In this document: piece after piece, positions 55,111 through 63,954 of the stretch
Position numbering within the stretch: the stretch's first letter is position 1
How the letters are laid out: each line of letters begins with the position of its first letter
NCBI RefSeq assembly: GCF_014773365.1
Contig: NZ_JACWUN010000001.1
Span: forward strand, 1-64,000
Direction: 5' to 3'
DNA from: Pelovirga terrestris
Lineage (GTDB): Bacteria; Desulfobacterota; Desulfuromonadia; Desulfuromonadales; Geopsychrobacteraceae
DNA: 64,000 nucleotides
Notes under the pieces: model-generated
Seen by the model: only the letters and a program-made list of their open reading frames with translations
The model's database searches: none
What the model was told of the DNA's origin: nothing
Made by a program: the position numbers and the translations under genes

Positions 55111-55917
55111 ATGGTGCAAAAAAGAAAAACCATCCTTGATATTGCCCGGATGAAACAGGACAAGAGCAAGATCGCGGTCCTGACTGCCTATGATTACCCT
55201 TTTGCTCGTTTGATGGACGAAGCGGGCATTGATGTTATTCTGGTCGGCGATTCGGTTGGTTCGGTGGTGTCCGGCTATGATAATACCCTGCCGGTCACCA
55301 TGGATGAAATGATCTACCATACCAGGGCCGTCATGCGTGGTAGCCGACAGGCGCTGGTGGTCACCGATATGCCTTTCATGTCCTATCAGAGTGACATTCG
55401 CGACGCCCGTATTAATGCCGGCCGTTTGATTAAGGAGGGTGGGGCGCAGGCGGTCAAACTCGAGGGCGGTGTACCAATGGCCGCCACCATTCGCGCTTTG
55501 GTCGATATTGACATCCCGGTGGTTGGTCATATTGGCCTGACCCCACAGTCGATTCATCGCATGGGTGGATTTCGCGTCCAGGGGCGGGCCGATGACCAGG
55601 CCCAGCAGCTGATTGCTGACGCCCGCGCGGTGGAGGAAGCGGGAGCTTTTGCCCTGGTGCTGGAGGGCATTCCGGCGCCGCTGGCGCGTGAAATTACCCG
55701 CCTGTTGACCATTCCAACGATTGGTATCGGTGCGGGAATCGGCTGCGATGGCCAAGTGCTGGTGATTCATGATCTGCTGGGACTGTATGACAAATATGCA
55801 CCCAAATTTGTCAAGCGTTATGCCGATGTTGCCCCGGTGATTTCGCGCGGTATCGAGGATTACATTCAGGAAGTCAAGCAGGGGATATTTCCGACTGATG
55901 ATCACTCCTTCAAATAG
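55111..55917 (+). CDS. panB: 3-methyl-2-oxobutanoate hydroxymethyltransferase
   Basis: First step of pantothenate synthesis, making ketopantoate with methylene-THF; 268 aa. [43 protein letters not shown] and [20 protein letters not shown] are diagnostic, with the metal aspartates in AYDYP and VGDS. The start at 55111 (MVQKRKTIL) matches family length. It begins a panB-panC-panP unit. Confidence 0.96.
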   Translation: MVQKRKTILDIARMKQDKSKIAVLTAYDYPFARLMDEAGIDVILVGDSVGSVVSGYDNTLPVTMDEMIYHTRAVMRGSRQALVVTDMPFMSYQSDIRDARINAGRLIKEGGAQAVKLEGGVPMAATIRALVDIDIPVVGHIGLTPQSIHRMGGFRVQGRADDQAQQLIADARAVEEAGAFALVLEGIPAPLAREITRLLTIPTIGIGAGIGCDGQVLVIHDLLGLYDKYAPKFVKRYADVAPVISRGIEDYIQEVKQGIFPTDDHSFK

Positions 55918-55927
55918 GTGTTAAGGG

Positions 55928-56779
55928 ATGGAGATTGTAGAATCCATAGAGTTGCTGCAACAGCGTATGATGAGCGCACGCGCTGCTGGTAAAACCATCG
56001 CCTTTGTTCCCACCATGGGGTTCCTCCACGCCGGGCATTGTTCACTGCTGGAGGAAGGTCGTCGCCGCGGCGATCTGCTGGTGCTGTCGATTTTTGTCAA
56101 TCCGACCCAGTTTGGCCAGGGGGAGGACTTTGAAGACTATCCGCGTGATCTGCAAAAAGACTGTACCCTGGCCCAGGAAGCCGGGGTCGATCTGATCTTT
56201 GCGCCGTCGGCAGTTGCTATGTATCCTCATGGTTATGCGACCGAGGTCAATGTCGCGGGTATTACTGCCGGGCTCTGTGGCGCCAGTCGCCCGTCCCATT
56301 TTCGTGGCGTCTGCACCGTTGTTACCAAGTTGTTCAATATTGTTCAGCCCCATGTTGCCGTGTTCGGTACGAAAGACTTTCAGCAACTGGCGGTGGTCAA
56401 ACGCATGACCCGGGATTTAAATCTTCCTATCGAGATTATCGGTATGCCGATCTACCGCGAAGCGGACGGTCTGGCTTTGAGCTCGCGCAATGTCTATCTT
56501 GATCCTGAGCAACGTCAGCAGGCCCTGGCACTGTCGCAAGGAATAACCCTGGCGCAGGAGCTGGTCAAGCAGGGGCAGACAGATGCCGCAACAGTCATCG
56601 CTGCTGTTTCCTGTCATCTGGGGGCCCAGTCACAAGTTCGCAGCGACTATGTTGCCATCTGTCATCAATCAACCCTCGAGCCGCAGCAGCAGATAGATGG
56701 CGATTCGGTGCTGCTTGTCGCCGCCCTTGTCGGCCGGACGCGTCTGATTGATAACGGCTACCTGATGGATCTGTCATGA
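55928..56779 (+). CDS. panC: Pantothenate synthetase
   Basis: 283-aa ligase joining pantoate and beta-alanine. The nucleotidyltransferase motifs FVPTMGFLHAGHCSLL (HxGH) and the KxTRD-like VKRMTRDLNLP are clear, with FGTKDFQQL between. It starts 10 bp after panB and overlaps panP by 4 bases. Confidence 0.97.
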   Translation: MEIVESIELLQQRMMSARAAGKTIAFVPTMGFLHAGHCSLLEEGRRRGDLLVLSIFVNPTQFGQGEDFEDYPRDLQKDCTLAQEAGVDLIFAPSAVAMYPHGYATEVNVAGITAGLCGASRPSHFRGVCTVVTKLFNIVQPHVAVFGTKDFQQLAVVKRMTRDLNLPIEIIGMPIYREADGLALSSRNVYLDPEQRQQALALSQGITLAQELVKQGQTDAATVIAAVSCHLGAQSQVRSDYVAICHQSTLEPQQQIDGDSVLLVAALVGRTRLIDNGYLMDLS

Positions 56780-58425
56780 CTGAAACTGCAAGGGCCAATC
56801 TCGAAAATCTCTACCGGATCTTTACCGTGCCGGAAGCTCCCGATTCAACCCTGGGGGCCATCGATCAGGCGATCAGTAAAAATGTTGCTGATTTTTTGCA
56901 GAAACACGTGGTTGCGCTGGAGCGTAGCCTGGAGGATATCGAAAAGGATTTTTCTCACAGTCAGATCCCGGATGAGCCAACCTTTGTGTCCGAATACACC
57001 ACCTTCGTCAAGGAAAAGCTTGTCGCCCAGTCGGTTCATACGGCGGCCCCTGGTTTTATCGGCCACATGACCTCGGCGTTGCCCTATTTTATGTTGCCCC
57101 TGTCGCGCATCATGATGGCCCTGAATCAGAATCTGGTCAAAGTTGAAACCTCCAAAGCCTTCACTCCGATGGAGCGGCAGGTGTTAGCCATGTTGCATCG
57201 GTTGATTTATGCTGGTGAGGACAGCTTTTATCAGCAGTGGATCCACGACAGCCGCCATGCCTTGGGTGCCTTCTGCTCCGGTGGCACTATCGCCAATATC
57301 ACTGCCCTGTGGGCTGCCCGTAATCGCCTCTGTGGGCCTCGGGACGATTTCGCGGGCTTGGCCATCGAAGGTCTGCCGCGAGCTCTTGACTCCCTGAATT
57401 GTGCCGGCCTGGCGATCCTGGTGTCACGCCGAGGTCATTATTCCCTTGGCAAAGCTGCCGATCTGCTGGGTATTGGGCGCAAGCAACTGATTCTTGTCGA
57501 TACGGATGCTAACAATCGGATCGATATGGCGTCCCTGCGTGAGGCATATAACAGGCTGCAGCAGCAGAATATCCGCGTTCTGGCACTGGTGGGTATTGCC
57601 GGGACTACCGAGACCGGGCACATTGATCCGCTGGTGGAAATGGCTGATTTTGCTGCCGAGGTCGCATGTCATTTTCACGTTGATGCGGCCTGGGGTGGGC
57701 CAACCCTTTTTTCCGATACCCATCGCCATCTGTTGCGTGGTATCGAGCGGGCCGATTCCGTTACCATTGATGCCCACAAGCAGCTCTATGTGCCGATGGG
57801 GGCGGGGATGGTTCTCTTTAAGGATCCACACACCCTGACCGCTATTGAGCATCATGCCAACTATATTCTGCGTGAAGGGTCCAAGGACCTGGGCAGCCAC
57901 ACCCTTGAGGGCTCACGACCGGGCAAGGCGATGCTGGTTCACGCCGGGTTATCGATTATCGGCCGTCGTGGTTACGAGTTGTTGATTGATTTGGGGATTG
58001 AAAGGGCCAGACGTTTCGCCGAAATGATTGTTGCTCATCCTGATTTTGAGTTGGTCACGGCACCGGAACTGAATATTCTTACCTACCGCTATCACCCTGC
58101 CTGGTTGCAGCAGCAGATGGCGAACCTTGACTCGCAACGTCGGCAACATATTAATGATGTGCTGGACCAGCTGACCCGCGAGGTGCAAAAACGTCAACGG
58201 GAAGCCGGCAAAACCTTTGTTTCCAGAACCCGCTTGCGTAGCCCGGTTTATGGAACGCAGCAGATTACCGTTTTTCGTGTCGTGCTGGCTAACCCCCTGG
58301 CCACCGATGACATCCTTGAAGCGGTACTGGCGGAACAACGTGACATTGTTTCCTCCCCTGACCTGCAAGAGCTACTCTCTTCAATAACCGACATCTGTCA
58401 GTTGACAGCACCGAACTGCTGCTGA
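56776..58425 (+). CDS. panP: PLP-dependent aspartate 1-decarboxylase PanP
   Basis: 549-aa group II PLP decarboxylase. The PLP lysine is in TIDAHKQLYVPMGAGM; HFHVDAAWGGP carries the aspartate for the cofactor; FCSGGTIANITALWAARNRL binds phosphate. Family-level annotation alone could read glutamate decarboxylase. Its ATGA overlap with panC and the absence of panD here argue that it makes beta-alanine for PanC, as PanP does in Vibrio and relatives. Confidence 0.88.
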   Translation: MTETARANLENLYRIFTVPEAPDSTLGAIDQAISKNVADFLQKHVVALERSLEDIEKDFSHSQIPDEPTFVSEYTTFVKEKLVAQSVHTAAPGFIGHMTSALPYFMLPLSRIMMALNQNLVKVETSKAFTPMERQVLAMLHRLIYAGEDSFYQQWIHDSRHALGAFCSGGTIANITALWAARNRLCGPRDDFAGLAIEGLPRALDSLNCAGLAILVSRRGHYSLGKAADLLGIGRKQLILVDTDANNRIDMASLREAYNRLQQQNIRVLALVGIAGTTETGHIDPLVEMADFAAEVACHFHVDAAWGGPTLFSDTHRHLLRGIERADSVTIDAHKQLYVPMGAGMVLFKDPHTLTAIEHHANYILREGSKDLGSHTLEGSRPGKAMLVHAGLSIIGRRGYELLIDLGIERARRFAEMIVAHPDFELVTAPELNILTYRYHPAWLQQQMANLDSQRRQHINDVLDQLTREVQKRQREAGKTFVSRTRLRSPVYGTQQITVFRVVLANPLATDDILEAVLAEQRDIVSSPDLQELLSSITDICQLTAPNCC

Positions 58426-59708
58426 TGCAACCGCAGCAAGAGCTGATTATCACTGCCAAATTGCTGGTGACGGCTGACCGCTCCCCGTTCGAAGGGGGAG
58501 CCTTACTCTGTCGTGGGGATCGGATCGTCGCCGTGGATGATTTGACCTCCCTGAAAAAAAACCATCCTGATGTTGTGGTCAAAGACTATGGCGATGCCGT
58601 TATCCTTCCCCTGTTGGTCAATGCTCATACCCATCTGGAGCTTACCGATTTTCCTGACTGGGCTAATAAAAAAGGGCGGCAGGTGGATGAACACAAAAGC
58701 TTTGTTGACTGGATCCTTCAGCTGATCCAGGTCAAAAAAAAGATCGATCCCGACAATTATCGCCATGCGGTTATTAACGGCATGGAACAATCGATCAGAG
58801 CCGGAACCGGAGTGGTCGGAGATATCCTCGCTCATCACAGTGCTCGCAGCGCCTATCAGAGCGCACCACTGGCCGGCGTTGTTTTTCTTGAAACCCTCGG
58901 TCAAGATCCGGCGATGATACGTCGCCTGAAAAAATCTCTGCACCAGGTTCTCGACGAGCCGTTTGCAGCTGAGACTATGCTCGGCATTTCCCCCCATTCT
59001 CCCTACACCATCAGTAATGTTTATTTGCGCCATATTTACGATTTATGCAAAAGGCGCGGACTGCGCTGCTGCACCCATGTTGCCGAATCAGAAGAAGAAG
59101 TAACTTTTACCCGCGACAGTCGGGGGGCAATCGCCGAACGTTTTTATCAGGCCATCAACTGGCAGGGATTTATTCCTCCACCGAGTGGCTTGCGTCCGGT
59201 AACGTACCTTGAAAAACTCGGAGGGTTGTTCCCGGAGAATCTGCTGGTTCACGGTGTTCATCTTGATGACAGAGATATTTCTCTGTTGGCGCGCAACCGG
59301 ATGTCCCTGGCGTTGTGTCCGCGCAGTAACGAACGTCTGAAAGTTGGGAAAGCACCGGTCGGCCTTCTGCTCAAGGCGGGTGTTAATCTGGCTCTTGGTA
59401 CCGACAGTCTGGCCAGCAATGATAGCCTGTCAATCTGGGATGAAATGCACTTTGCCGCTCACTGGTTTGCCGGAGAGCTCGACGCGCCGACCATCTTTTC
59501 CATGGCGACTCAGCAGGGAGCCGATGCCCTTGGGGTTGGCAAGGATTACGGTAGCTTGAGCGCGGGCAAAAGGAGTAGCTTCCAGATTGTCAGTGCGCCT
59601 GCCGGTGCAACTGCAGAAGTATATGAATATTTCACCTCCGGGATTGCCACGGATGATATAATGCAACTCTACCGTGATGGAATTCCACAGCTTTCCGGGG
59701 TAAAGTAG
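58425..59708 (+). CDS. Amidohydrolase-family deaminase/hydrolase
   Basis: 427-aa TIM-barrel metal hydrolase. Metal and catalytic residues: VNAHTHLELTD, the LGISPHSPYTIS segment, CTHVAESEEEV, LLVHGVHLDD and ALGTDSLASND. The set resembles chlorohydrolase/S-adenosylhomocysteine or aminodeoxyfutalosine deaminases. The latter would feed menaquinone synthesis, but no mqn genes are in the window, so the substrate is open. Its start overlaps the panP stop by one base. Confidence 0.85.
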   Translation: MQPQQELIITAKLLVTADRSPFEGGALLCRGDRIVAVDDLTSLKKNHPDVVVKDYGDAVILPLLVNAHTHLELTDFPDWANKKGRQVDEHKSFVDWILQLIQVKKKIDPDNYRHAVINGMEQSIRAGTGVVGDILAHHSARSAYQSAPLAGVVFLETLGQDPAMIRRLKKSLHQVLDEPFAAETMLGISPHSPYTISNVYLRHIYDLCKRRGLRCCTHVAESEEEVTFTRDSRGAIAERFYQAINWQGFIPPPSGLRPVTYLEKLGGLFPENLLVHGVHLDDRDISLLARNRMSLALCPRSNERLKVGKAPVGLLLKAGVNLALGTDSLASNDSLSIWDEMHFAAHWFAGELDAPTIFSMATQQGADALGVGKDYGSLSAGKRSSFQIVSAPAGATAEVYEYFTSGIATDDIMQLYRDGIPQLSGVK

Positions 59709-59710
59709 CC

Positions 59711-60160
59711 ATGATTGAGGAGCTCGGAACTGTTATTGCGTTGCGTGAAGGTGGGCGTATCGCTCTGGTGCAGTGTCACAAACAAACAGCCTGTGCTTCG
59801 TGCCAGGCCGTAAGTGTGTGTTGCTCTGGTCAGGGAAAACTGCGTGAGGTCGAAGCGCGCAACGATGCGCATGCAAGGGAATCTGACCGGGTCAGGTTGG
59901 CGACCAGCAGCAGGAACTTTTTGCGTTCCTCTTTTATCCTCTATATCCTCCCGGTATTGGGGTTGCTGGGCGGTGCCGGCTTTGGTCATCAACTTGGTAC
60001 GGTGGGGTTTTTGACCATAGATCCGGAATTAATGATGGCGCTATCTGCCATTATCACCATGGCGATTGTGTTCGGTTTGATTTATCACTTGACCCGACGT
60101 CTTAAGCGGGATGCTTTTATGCCGATCATCGTCGCGGTAGAGATGAAAAAACAGCAGTAA
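59711..60160 (+). CDS. rseC: RseC/MucC-family membrane protein
   Basis: 149 aa. An N-terminal soluble part has the cysteine cluster ACASCQAVSVCC (residues 28-39), the usual RseC feature. Two TM helices follow (about 75-95 and 107-128). Homologues act on the sigma-E pathway or on electron-transport (Rnf) assembly; no rse or rnf genes adjoin. It follows the amidohydrolase by 2 bp. Confidence 0.88.
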   Translation: MIEELGTVIALREGGRIALVQCHKQTACASCQAVSVCCSGQGKLREVEARNDAHARESDRVRLATSSRNFLRSSFILYILPVLGLLGGAGFGHQLGTVGFLTIDPELMMALSAIITMAIVFGLIYHLTRRLKRDAFMPIIVAVEMKKQQ

Positions 60161-60176
60161 AGGAACGTTTGTCCTC

Positions 60177-60632
60177 ATGGGAATCAAAATTATCGCCACC
60201 AACAAAAAAGCCTATCACGATTACTATATCAGTGATGTGTTTGAGGCCGGTCTGGTGTTGACCGGGACGGAAGTCAAGTCGATTCGGGCCGGCAAGGTCA
60301 ATTTGAAAGAAGCCTTTTGCCGGATCAAGGACGGCGAGGTCTATATCAACAACATGAATGTGGCCGAGTACACCCATGGCAACCGCGAAAATCATGATCC
60401 GACCCGGATGCGCAAGTTATTGTTACATCACGCTGAAATTGACAAGCTGATCCGCATGACCGAGCAGAAAGGGTTGGCCCTGATTCCGACTAAAATTTAT
60501 TTTAAAAACAATTATGTGAAATTGGAGATTGGCCTCGGGCGCGGGAAAAAACTTCATGATAAGCGTGAGACGTTAAAACGCAAGGAAGCTGACCGGGAGA
60601 TGGCCAAGGCGGTGAAACAGCATACTCGATAG
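60177..60632 (+). CDS. smpB: SsrA-binding protein SmpB
   Basis: 151-aa partner of tmRNA in trans-translation. NKKAYHDYYISDVFEAGLVL, GTEVKSIRAGKVNLKEAF, RKLLLHHAEIDKL and the basic tail KKLHDKRETLKRKEADREMA are characteristic. ssrA lies 249 bp downstream, so both parts of the ribosome rescue system are together. Confidence 0.97.
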   Translation: MGIKIIATNKKAYHDYYISDVFEAGLVLTGTEVKSIRAGKVNLKEAFCRIKDGEVYINNMNVAEYTHGNRENHDPTRMRKLLLHHAEIDKLIRMTEQKGLALIPTKIYFKNNYVKLEIGLGRGKKLHDKRETLKRKEADREMAKAVKQHTR

Positions 60633-60821
60633 CCAGGAATGGCTAGACCGGTTCTTAATTCCGAATCGCTATCGGGAGCGTTTTTGCTGTTGTAGATAGC
60701 CTGACCCTCTCTGACTAGCGAGTTATGTGTTTCGATTTCGATTTTGATCCCGATAGCGATTTGGATTTGGATTTGGATTGTCCTAACGTTTGTTTAGATG
60801 GAAAAAACAAGCAGGATGGAT
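60633..60821. other. Low-complexity smpB-ssrA spacer with inverted repeat
   Basis: Contains AATCGCTATCGGGA (60664-60677) and its exact inverted copy (60748-60761), plus a run of GATTTC/GATTTG hexamers around 60729-60780. The frame across the run would encode an Asp-rich, artificial-looking peptide and is not called as a gene. Confidence 0.55.
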
Positions 60822-60850
60822 TTGCTATTTTTCGCTATTTTTGCGATAAT
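60822..60850 (+). promoter_or_regulatory. Sigma-70 promoter of ssrA
   Basis: TTGCTA (60822-60827) and GATAAT (60845-60850) are separated by exactly 17 bases. The predicted start site lies about 25 nt before the mature tmRNA 5' end. Confidence 0.75.
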
Positions 60851-60881
60851 TACTACATCAAAGTTAAACAACCTTATCAAT

Positions 60882-61238
60882 GGGGGTGTCAAGGTTTCGA
60901 CGGGGGAAGGAAACGAAGTGCCGCATGCCGGAGTGGGCAGGCTCCGTAAAAAAGCCCAACTTAACTAAACGCAGACTCTGACGTTAGTTACGCATTAGCA
61001 GCTTAATAGCTGCTACGTCCTGTCACCCATCGCCTGTGTGGCTGTCGGGACGTTAATTGAAGCGGGCTGGTTTTGAAGAAGGACTGTGGCTTCGAAACGA
61101 GACTAAAAGCAGACTCGCCTGATCCGTATCCTGTCTGTAGGAGCCTGATCAAGGTTAAATTTAAACTACAGACTAAGCATGTAGACGCCTTACGCGGATA
61201 GCTTTCGGACGCGGGTTCGATTCCCGCCACCTCCACCA
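60882..61238 (+). ncRNA. ssrA: tmRNA (transfer-messenger RNA)
   Basis: 357-nt tmRNA that rescues stalled ribosomes with SmpB. The 5' end GGGGGTGTCAAGGTTTCGAC and the 3' end with TTCGATTCCCGCC and encoded CCA form the alanine tRNA-like domain (acceptor GGGGGTG/CACCTCC). The tag frame starts at the resume codon GCA 60971 and reads ADSDVSYALAA followed by TAA at 61004, so the full tag is AADSDVSYALAA including the charged alanine. Confidence 0.96.
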
Positions 61239-61241
61239 TTT

Positions 61242-61281
61242 AAGTAGCTGAAATCATTAAGTTTTGTGGTTTCAGTTACTT
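61242..61281 (+). other. Hairpin after ssrA
   Basis: AAGTAGCTGAAATC and GGTTTCAGTTACTT pair at 12 of 14 positions around a 12-nt loop. It is in the position of a terminator but has no T run; it could also be the edge of the adjacent transposon remnant. Confidence 0.5.
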
Positions 61282-62022
61282 ACCAATCACAAGACTTTTC
61301 AACTCTTCTAAAACTGATAGTACGCCCAAAACTGTGACACAAACTCTCAAGCTCAGCTCATAAAGTTTGTGTCTAAGGGGAGGTACTATATGACCAGTGG
61401 AAGAAGAACAAGTGAACCCCTGGCCTCGAATCAGGGCAATCGCCTTGATGAGAGTCCGTGTCGCATCGCGCAGCAACACCCAATCCACCGGAAAATGGAT
61501 ATTGCTCTTCACACAGGTCGTATCCGCAAAGATCTCATCGAACGTCAGAGCGGTATCCGCATAAAGCAACTCCTTTGCCCTGACGGGATCAGCGGCCGCC
61601 CTATTGCCATCGTGAATCAGTGTTGAAATCTCTTCGCAGGAGAAATATTTTTCATAACGCTCAATGCTGCTCTTGGAGAGAGGGCGCACCCCGTCGACCT
61701 CAGAGGTATGAGTAAACCACTGAAACAGGGCACTATCTGCAACGCGATGCGAGAGGGCGCGGTGTGAAAGTCCGGTCAGAGCCAGAAGAATGGTGTAACG
61801 CAGCGCTTGGCGTAACCGTTTATAAGCGGAAGGGCGGTGGTTTTCGGGGTAAGCGTCATCTGCAGAGGTCAAATGGGCGACGAGCAGACGATGTTCGATG
61901 CCCGTAGCCGTAAGAAAATGATCGACCTCTTCGATCGTCTCGCGAAACTCACGATAATCTTTTGCACCGAAAACAACAGGAAGTTCTGGACGAAGTTCAG
62001 TCTGAAATGCGATAGTTTTCAT
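61276..62022 (-). pseudogene. Transposase, truncated after first catalytic Asp
   Basis: 248-aa frame. Residues to about 190 look like a DDE transposase N-terminus (LRQALRYTILLALTGLSHRA, FDEIFADTTCVKSNIHFPVD with the first catalytic Asp). The C-terminal 50 residues do not continue the family and no second Asp or Glu is present, so the gene is cut off near the tmRNA end. A start at 62022 (MKTIAFQTEL) is assumed; the frame opens at 62052. The family was not identified. Confidence 0.7.
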
Positions 62023-62070
62023 AGGACGCCTTTGGTTTCGTTGTGGTGACAAAATTATAAGGCATCTGTT

Positions 62071-62106
62071 TCCACTAAAGGAGGCGAAAATGCTTCCTTT
62101 AGTGGA
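62071..62106 (+). promoter_or_regulatory. Hairpin enclosing the ribosome binding site and start of transposase-like gene
   Basis: TCCACTAAAGGA (62071-62082) and TCCTTTAGTGGA (62095-62106) are a perfect 12-bp inverted repeat. AAGGAGG (62078-62084) lies partly in the stem, and ATG 62090 lies in the 12-nt loop. The structure should reduce translation of the downstream frame. Confidence 0.7.
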
Positions 62107-62770
62107 TTATTTTATCCTGCTATCGCAGACGGACAGGGCGTTTGCGCTAAATGGGACAGGCTCTAAATATGGTGACAAGCTGACGGCTGAACGTGTCGCT
62201 GAATTGCCCTTGATCAGCCAAAGACTTTTTATCTATGGGCAACGGCAGACGGTTCACTATCGCAGTTGCCTTGTACGAGCCCGCTTTCTTGATGGACAAC
62301 AGGTTCGGGCGGTCTGGTCGCAGATTGAAAACAACGATGGATCCTTGCGTCAGCCCCGGCTCATCTTGAGTACTGATCTGGGCTTGTCGGCAACCCGTAT
62401 CCTGCTGGCGTATAACCGCAGGTGGTCCATTGAGGACCTGTTCAATCAGCTCAAGAACCGTTGGGGCTGGAAAGACGCCTGGCAGCAAAGTCGTCAGGTG
62501 CTGCATCGTTGGACCCAGATTCTTTCGACCAGCTATGCACTGCCCCAGTTGCTGGCCCAGAAAAACAGTGATGAAGTTAAGGATCTTGCTTCCACATCGC
62601 CTTGGCGGAACAACCAGCCGATCACTGCCGGGCGTGTTCGCCAAGGACTACAAAGGATTTTTCGCCATGTCGATATCCGCAGCCATTGGCACCCGAAGTC
62701 GGGAAAATTCATGCCCCAAAGCCGGGGCAAAAAGCCGGATCGACCGCCAGATCTGCGCAACACACCTTAA
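62090..62770 (+). pseudogene. Transposase C-terminal part (DDE superfamily)
   Basis: 226 aa. ILLAYNRRWSIEDLFNQLKN followed by RWGWKDAWQQ is the C-terminal signature of many DDE transposases, with the catalytic Glu in SIEDLF and LSTDLG upstream. The N-terminal domain with the first catalytic Asp is absent. It has its own strong ribosome binding site (AAGGAGG) inside a hairpin, which is odd for a fragment, so it could be a whole short gene of an unfamiliar element. It diverges from the fragment at 61276-62022 and ends in a poor basic tail. Confidence 0.65.
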
Positions 62771-62907
62771 CTTCGACAATTTTCTGTTATCAATGAACGC
62801 TCCACCTCACCGGTTCAGGCCGGTTTGGGGAGGGGTGTAATTCTAAACTTCAGATCAGTGTTTATCTGCGTTCAATTAGCCGTACTTGAGTACTGAGGGG
62901 AAAGTTT

Positions 62908-63858
62908 ATGTCCAATATTTTAATCACCGGTGCTACTGGCTTTGTTGGTCGTGGACTTTGTTCCCGCTTGCTGGTGGAAGGGCGTAATCTTCGCTGTGCT
63001 GTTCGCCAAGCGTCATCGATAGCTAATTCAGTGGCGATCGGTGACATCGGCCCTGATACTCACTGGGATGAAGCACTCAAAGGAATCGACACCGTCGTCC
63101 ATCTCGCCGCTCGTGTTCACGTCATGAAAGACAATAGCAGTGATCCGTTAGCCGGGTTCCGCTGTGTCAATGTTGATGCTACCCTCAATCTGGCACGGCA
63201 AGCAACTGTTACCGGCGTCAAGCGCTTTATTTTCCTCAGCACCGTTAAAGTTAACGGCGAAAAAACGACTTCAGATCATCCCTACACCGAACAGGATGCG
63301 CACCAACCGCAAGACCCTTATGGCATTTCCAAGCAGGAGGCAGAAGATGGGTTGCTGCGATTGGCGGAAGAAACCGGTCTGGAGGTGGTGATTATCCGTC
63401 CGCCCTTGGTTTATGGTCCCGGCGTTAAAGGAAATTTCCAAAGCATGATGCGCTGGATCGGCAAAGGCATCCCTCTGCCGCTGGGTGCTATCCACAACCA
63501 GCGCAGTCTGGTCGCCCTCGACAACTTGGTCGATGTCATCATCAGCTGTATCGATCACCCCGCCGCCGCAGGTCAGACTTTTCTCGTCGCCGACGGCGAA
63601 GACCTCTCGACTACAGATTTATTGCGCCGTGTCGGCCAGGCGATGGGCAAACCCGCGCGCCTGATTCCGGTGCCTATGTCGGTGCTCAAGCTCGGAGCGC
63701 GACTGCTTGGCAAACAGACCATGGCCCAGCGTTTATGCGGTAATCTGCAGGTGGATATTTCCAAGGCACGGGAGGTGCTGGGGTGGACACCGCCGGTGAG
63801 TGTGGATGAAGGGTTGGGAAGGGCAGTGAGAGAGCGAGGTGGCGAGGTAGTAAGGTAG
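62908..63858 (+). CDS. NAD-dependent epimerase/dehydratase (UDP-glucose 4-epimerase-like)
   Basis: 316-aa extended SDR protein. The Rossmann motif GATGFVG is at residues 8-14, FLSTVKVNG carries the catalytic serine/threonine region, and YGISKQEAE is Y-x3-K. It resembles WbpV/WbgZ-type hexose-amine epimerases in O-antigen clusters. GAGGGGAAAG precedes the ATG. Its last codons (RERGGEVVR) are encoded within a repeat-rich stretch, so the C-terminus may vary between strains. The sugar-transferase start follows 96 bp later. Confidence 0.85.
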   Translation: MSNILITGATGFVGRGLCSRLLVEGRNLRCAVRQASSIANSVAIGDIGPDTHWDEALKGIDTVVHLAARVHVMKDNSSDPLAGFRCVNVDATLNLARQATVTGVKRFIFLSTVKVNGEKTTSDHPYTEQDAHQPQDPYGISKQEAEDGLLRLAEETGLEVVIIRPPLVYGPGVKGNFQSMMRWIGKGIPLPLGAIHNQRSLVALDNLVDVIISCIDHPAAAGQTFLVADGEDLSTTDLLRRVGQAMGKPARLIPVPMSVLKLGARLLGKQTMAQRLCGNLQVDISKAREVLGWTPPVSVDEGLGRAVRERGGEVVR

Positions 63859-63928
63859 TAAGGTCAAAATCTCTCTCGCAATCTCGCTATCTCACAGCTT
63901 TCCCACTCTCGCAATCTCGCTACCTTAC
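63843..63928. repeat. Short direct repeats at the end of the epimerase gene
   Basis: Two near-identical 23-bp units at 63873-63895 and 63906-63928 (core CTCTCGCAATCTCGCTA), and a GGTAGTAAGGTAGTAAGG run at 63846-63863 which is roughly complementary to CTCGCTACCTTAC. The epimerase stop codon lies in the run. Confidence 0.7.
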
Positions 63929-63954
63929 AATTTCGCTATTTAGAAAGAGCGCCC

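Noticed and set aside
54901-55905. 334-aa minus-strand open frame opposite panB
   Set aside because: Antisense shadow of panB with no recognisable domain or start signal.
60725-60949. Asp/Phe/Leu-rich frame (FDFDFDPDSDLDLDLD)
   Set aside because: Produced by a hexanucleotide run and it continues into tmRNA; no ribosome binding site.
61003-61239. Minus-strand open frame across tmRNA (starts MVEVAGIEPAS)
   Set aside because: This is the well-known spurious frame antisense to the tmRNA 3' domain.
63843-63928. CRISPR-like repeats
   Set aside because: Only two 23-bp units with a 10-bp gap, no spacers and no cas genes.
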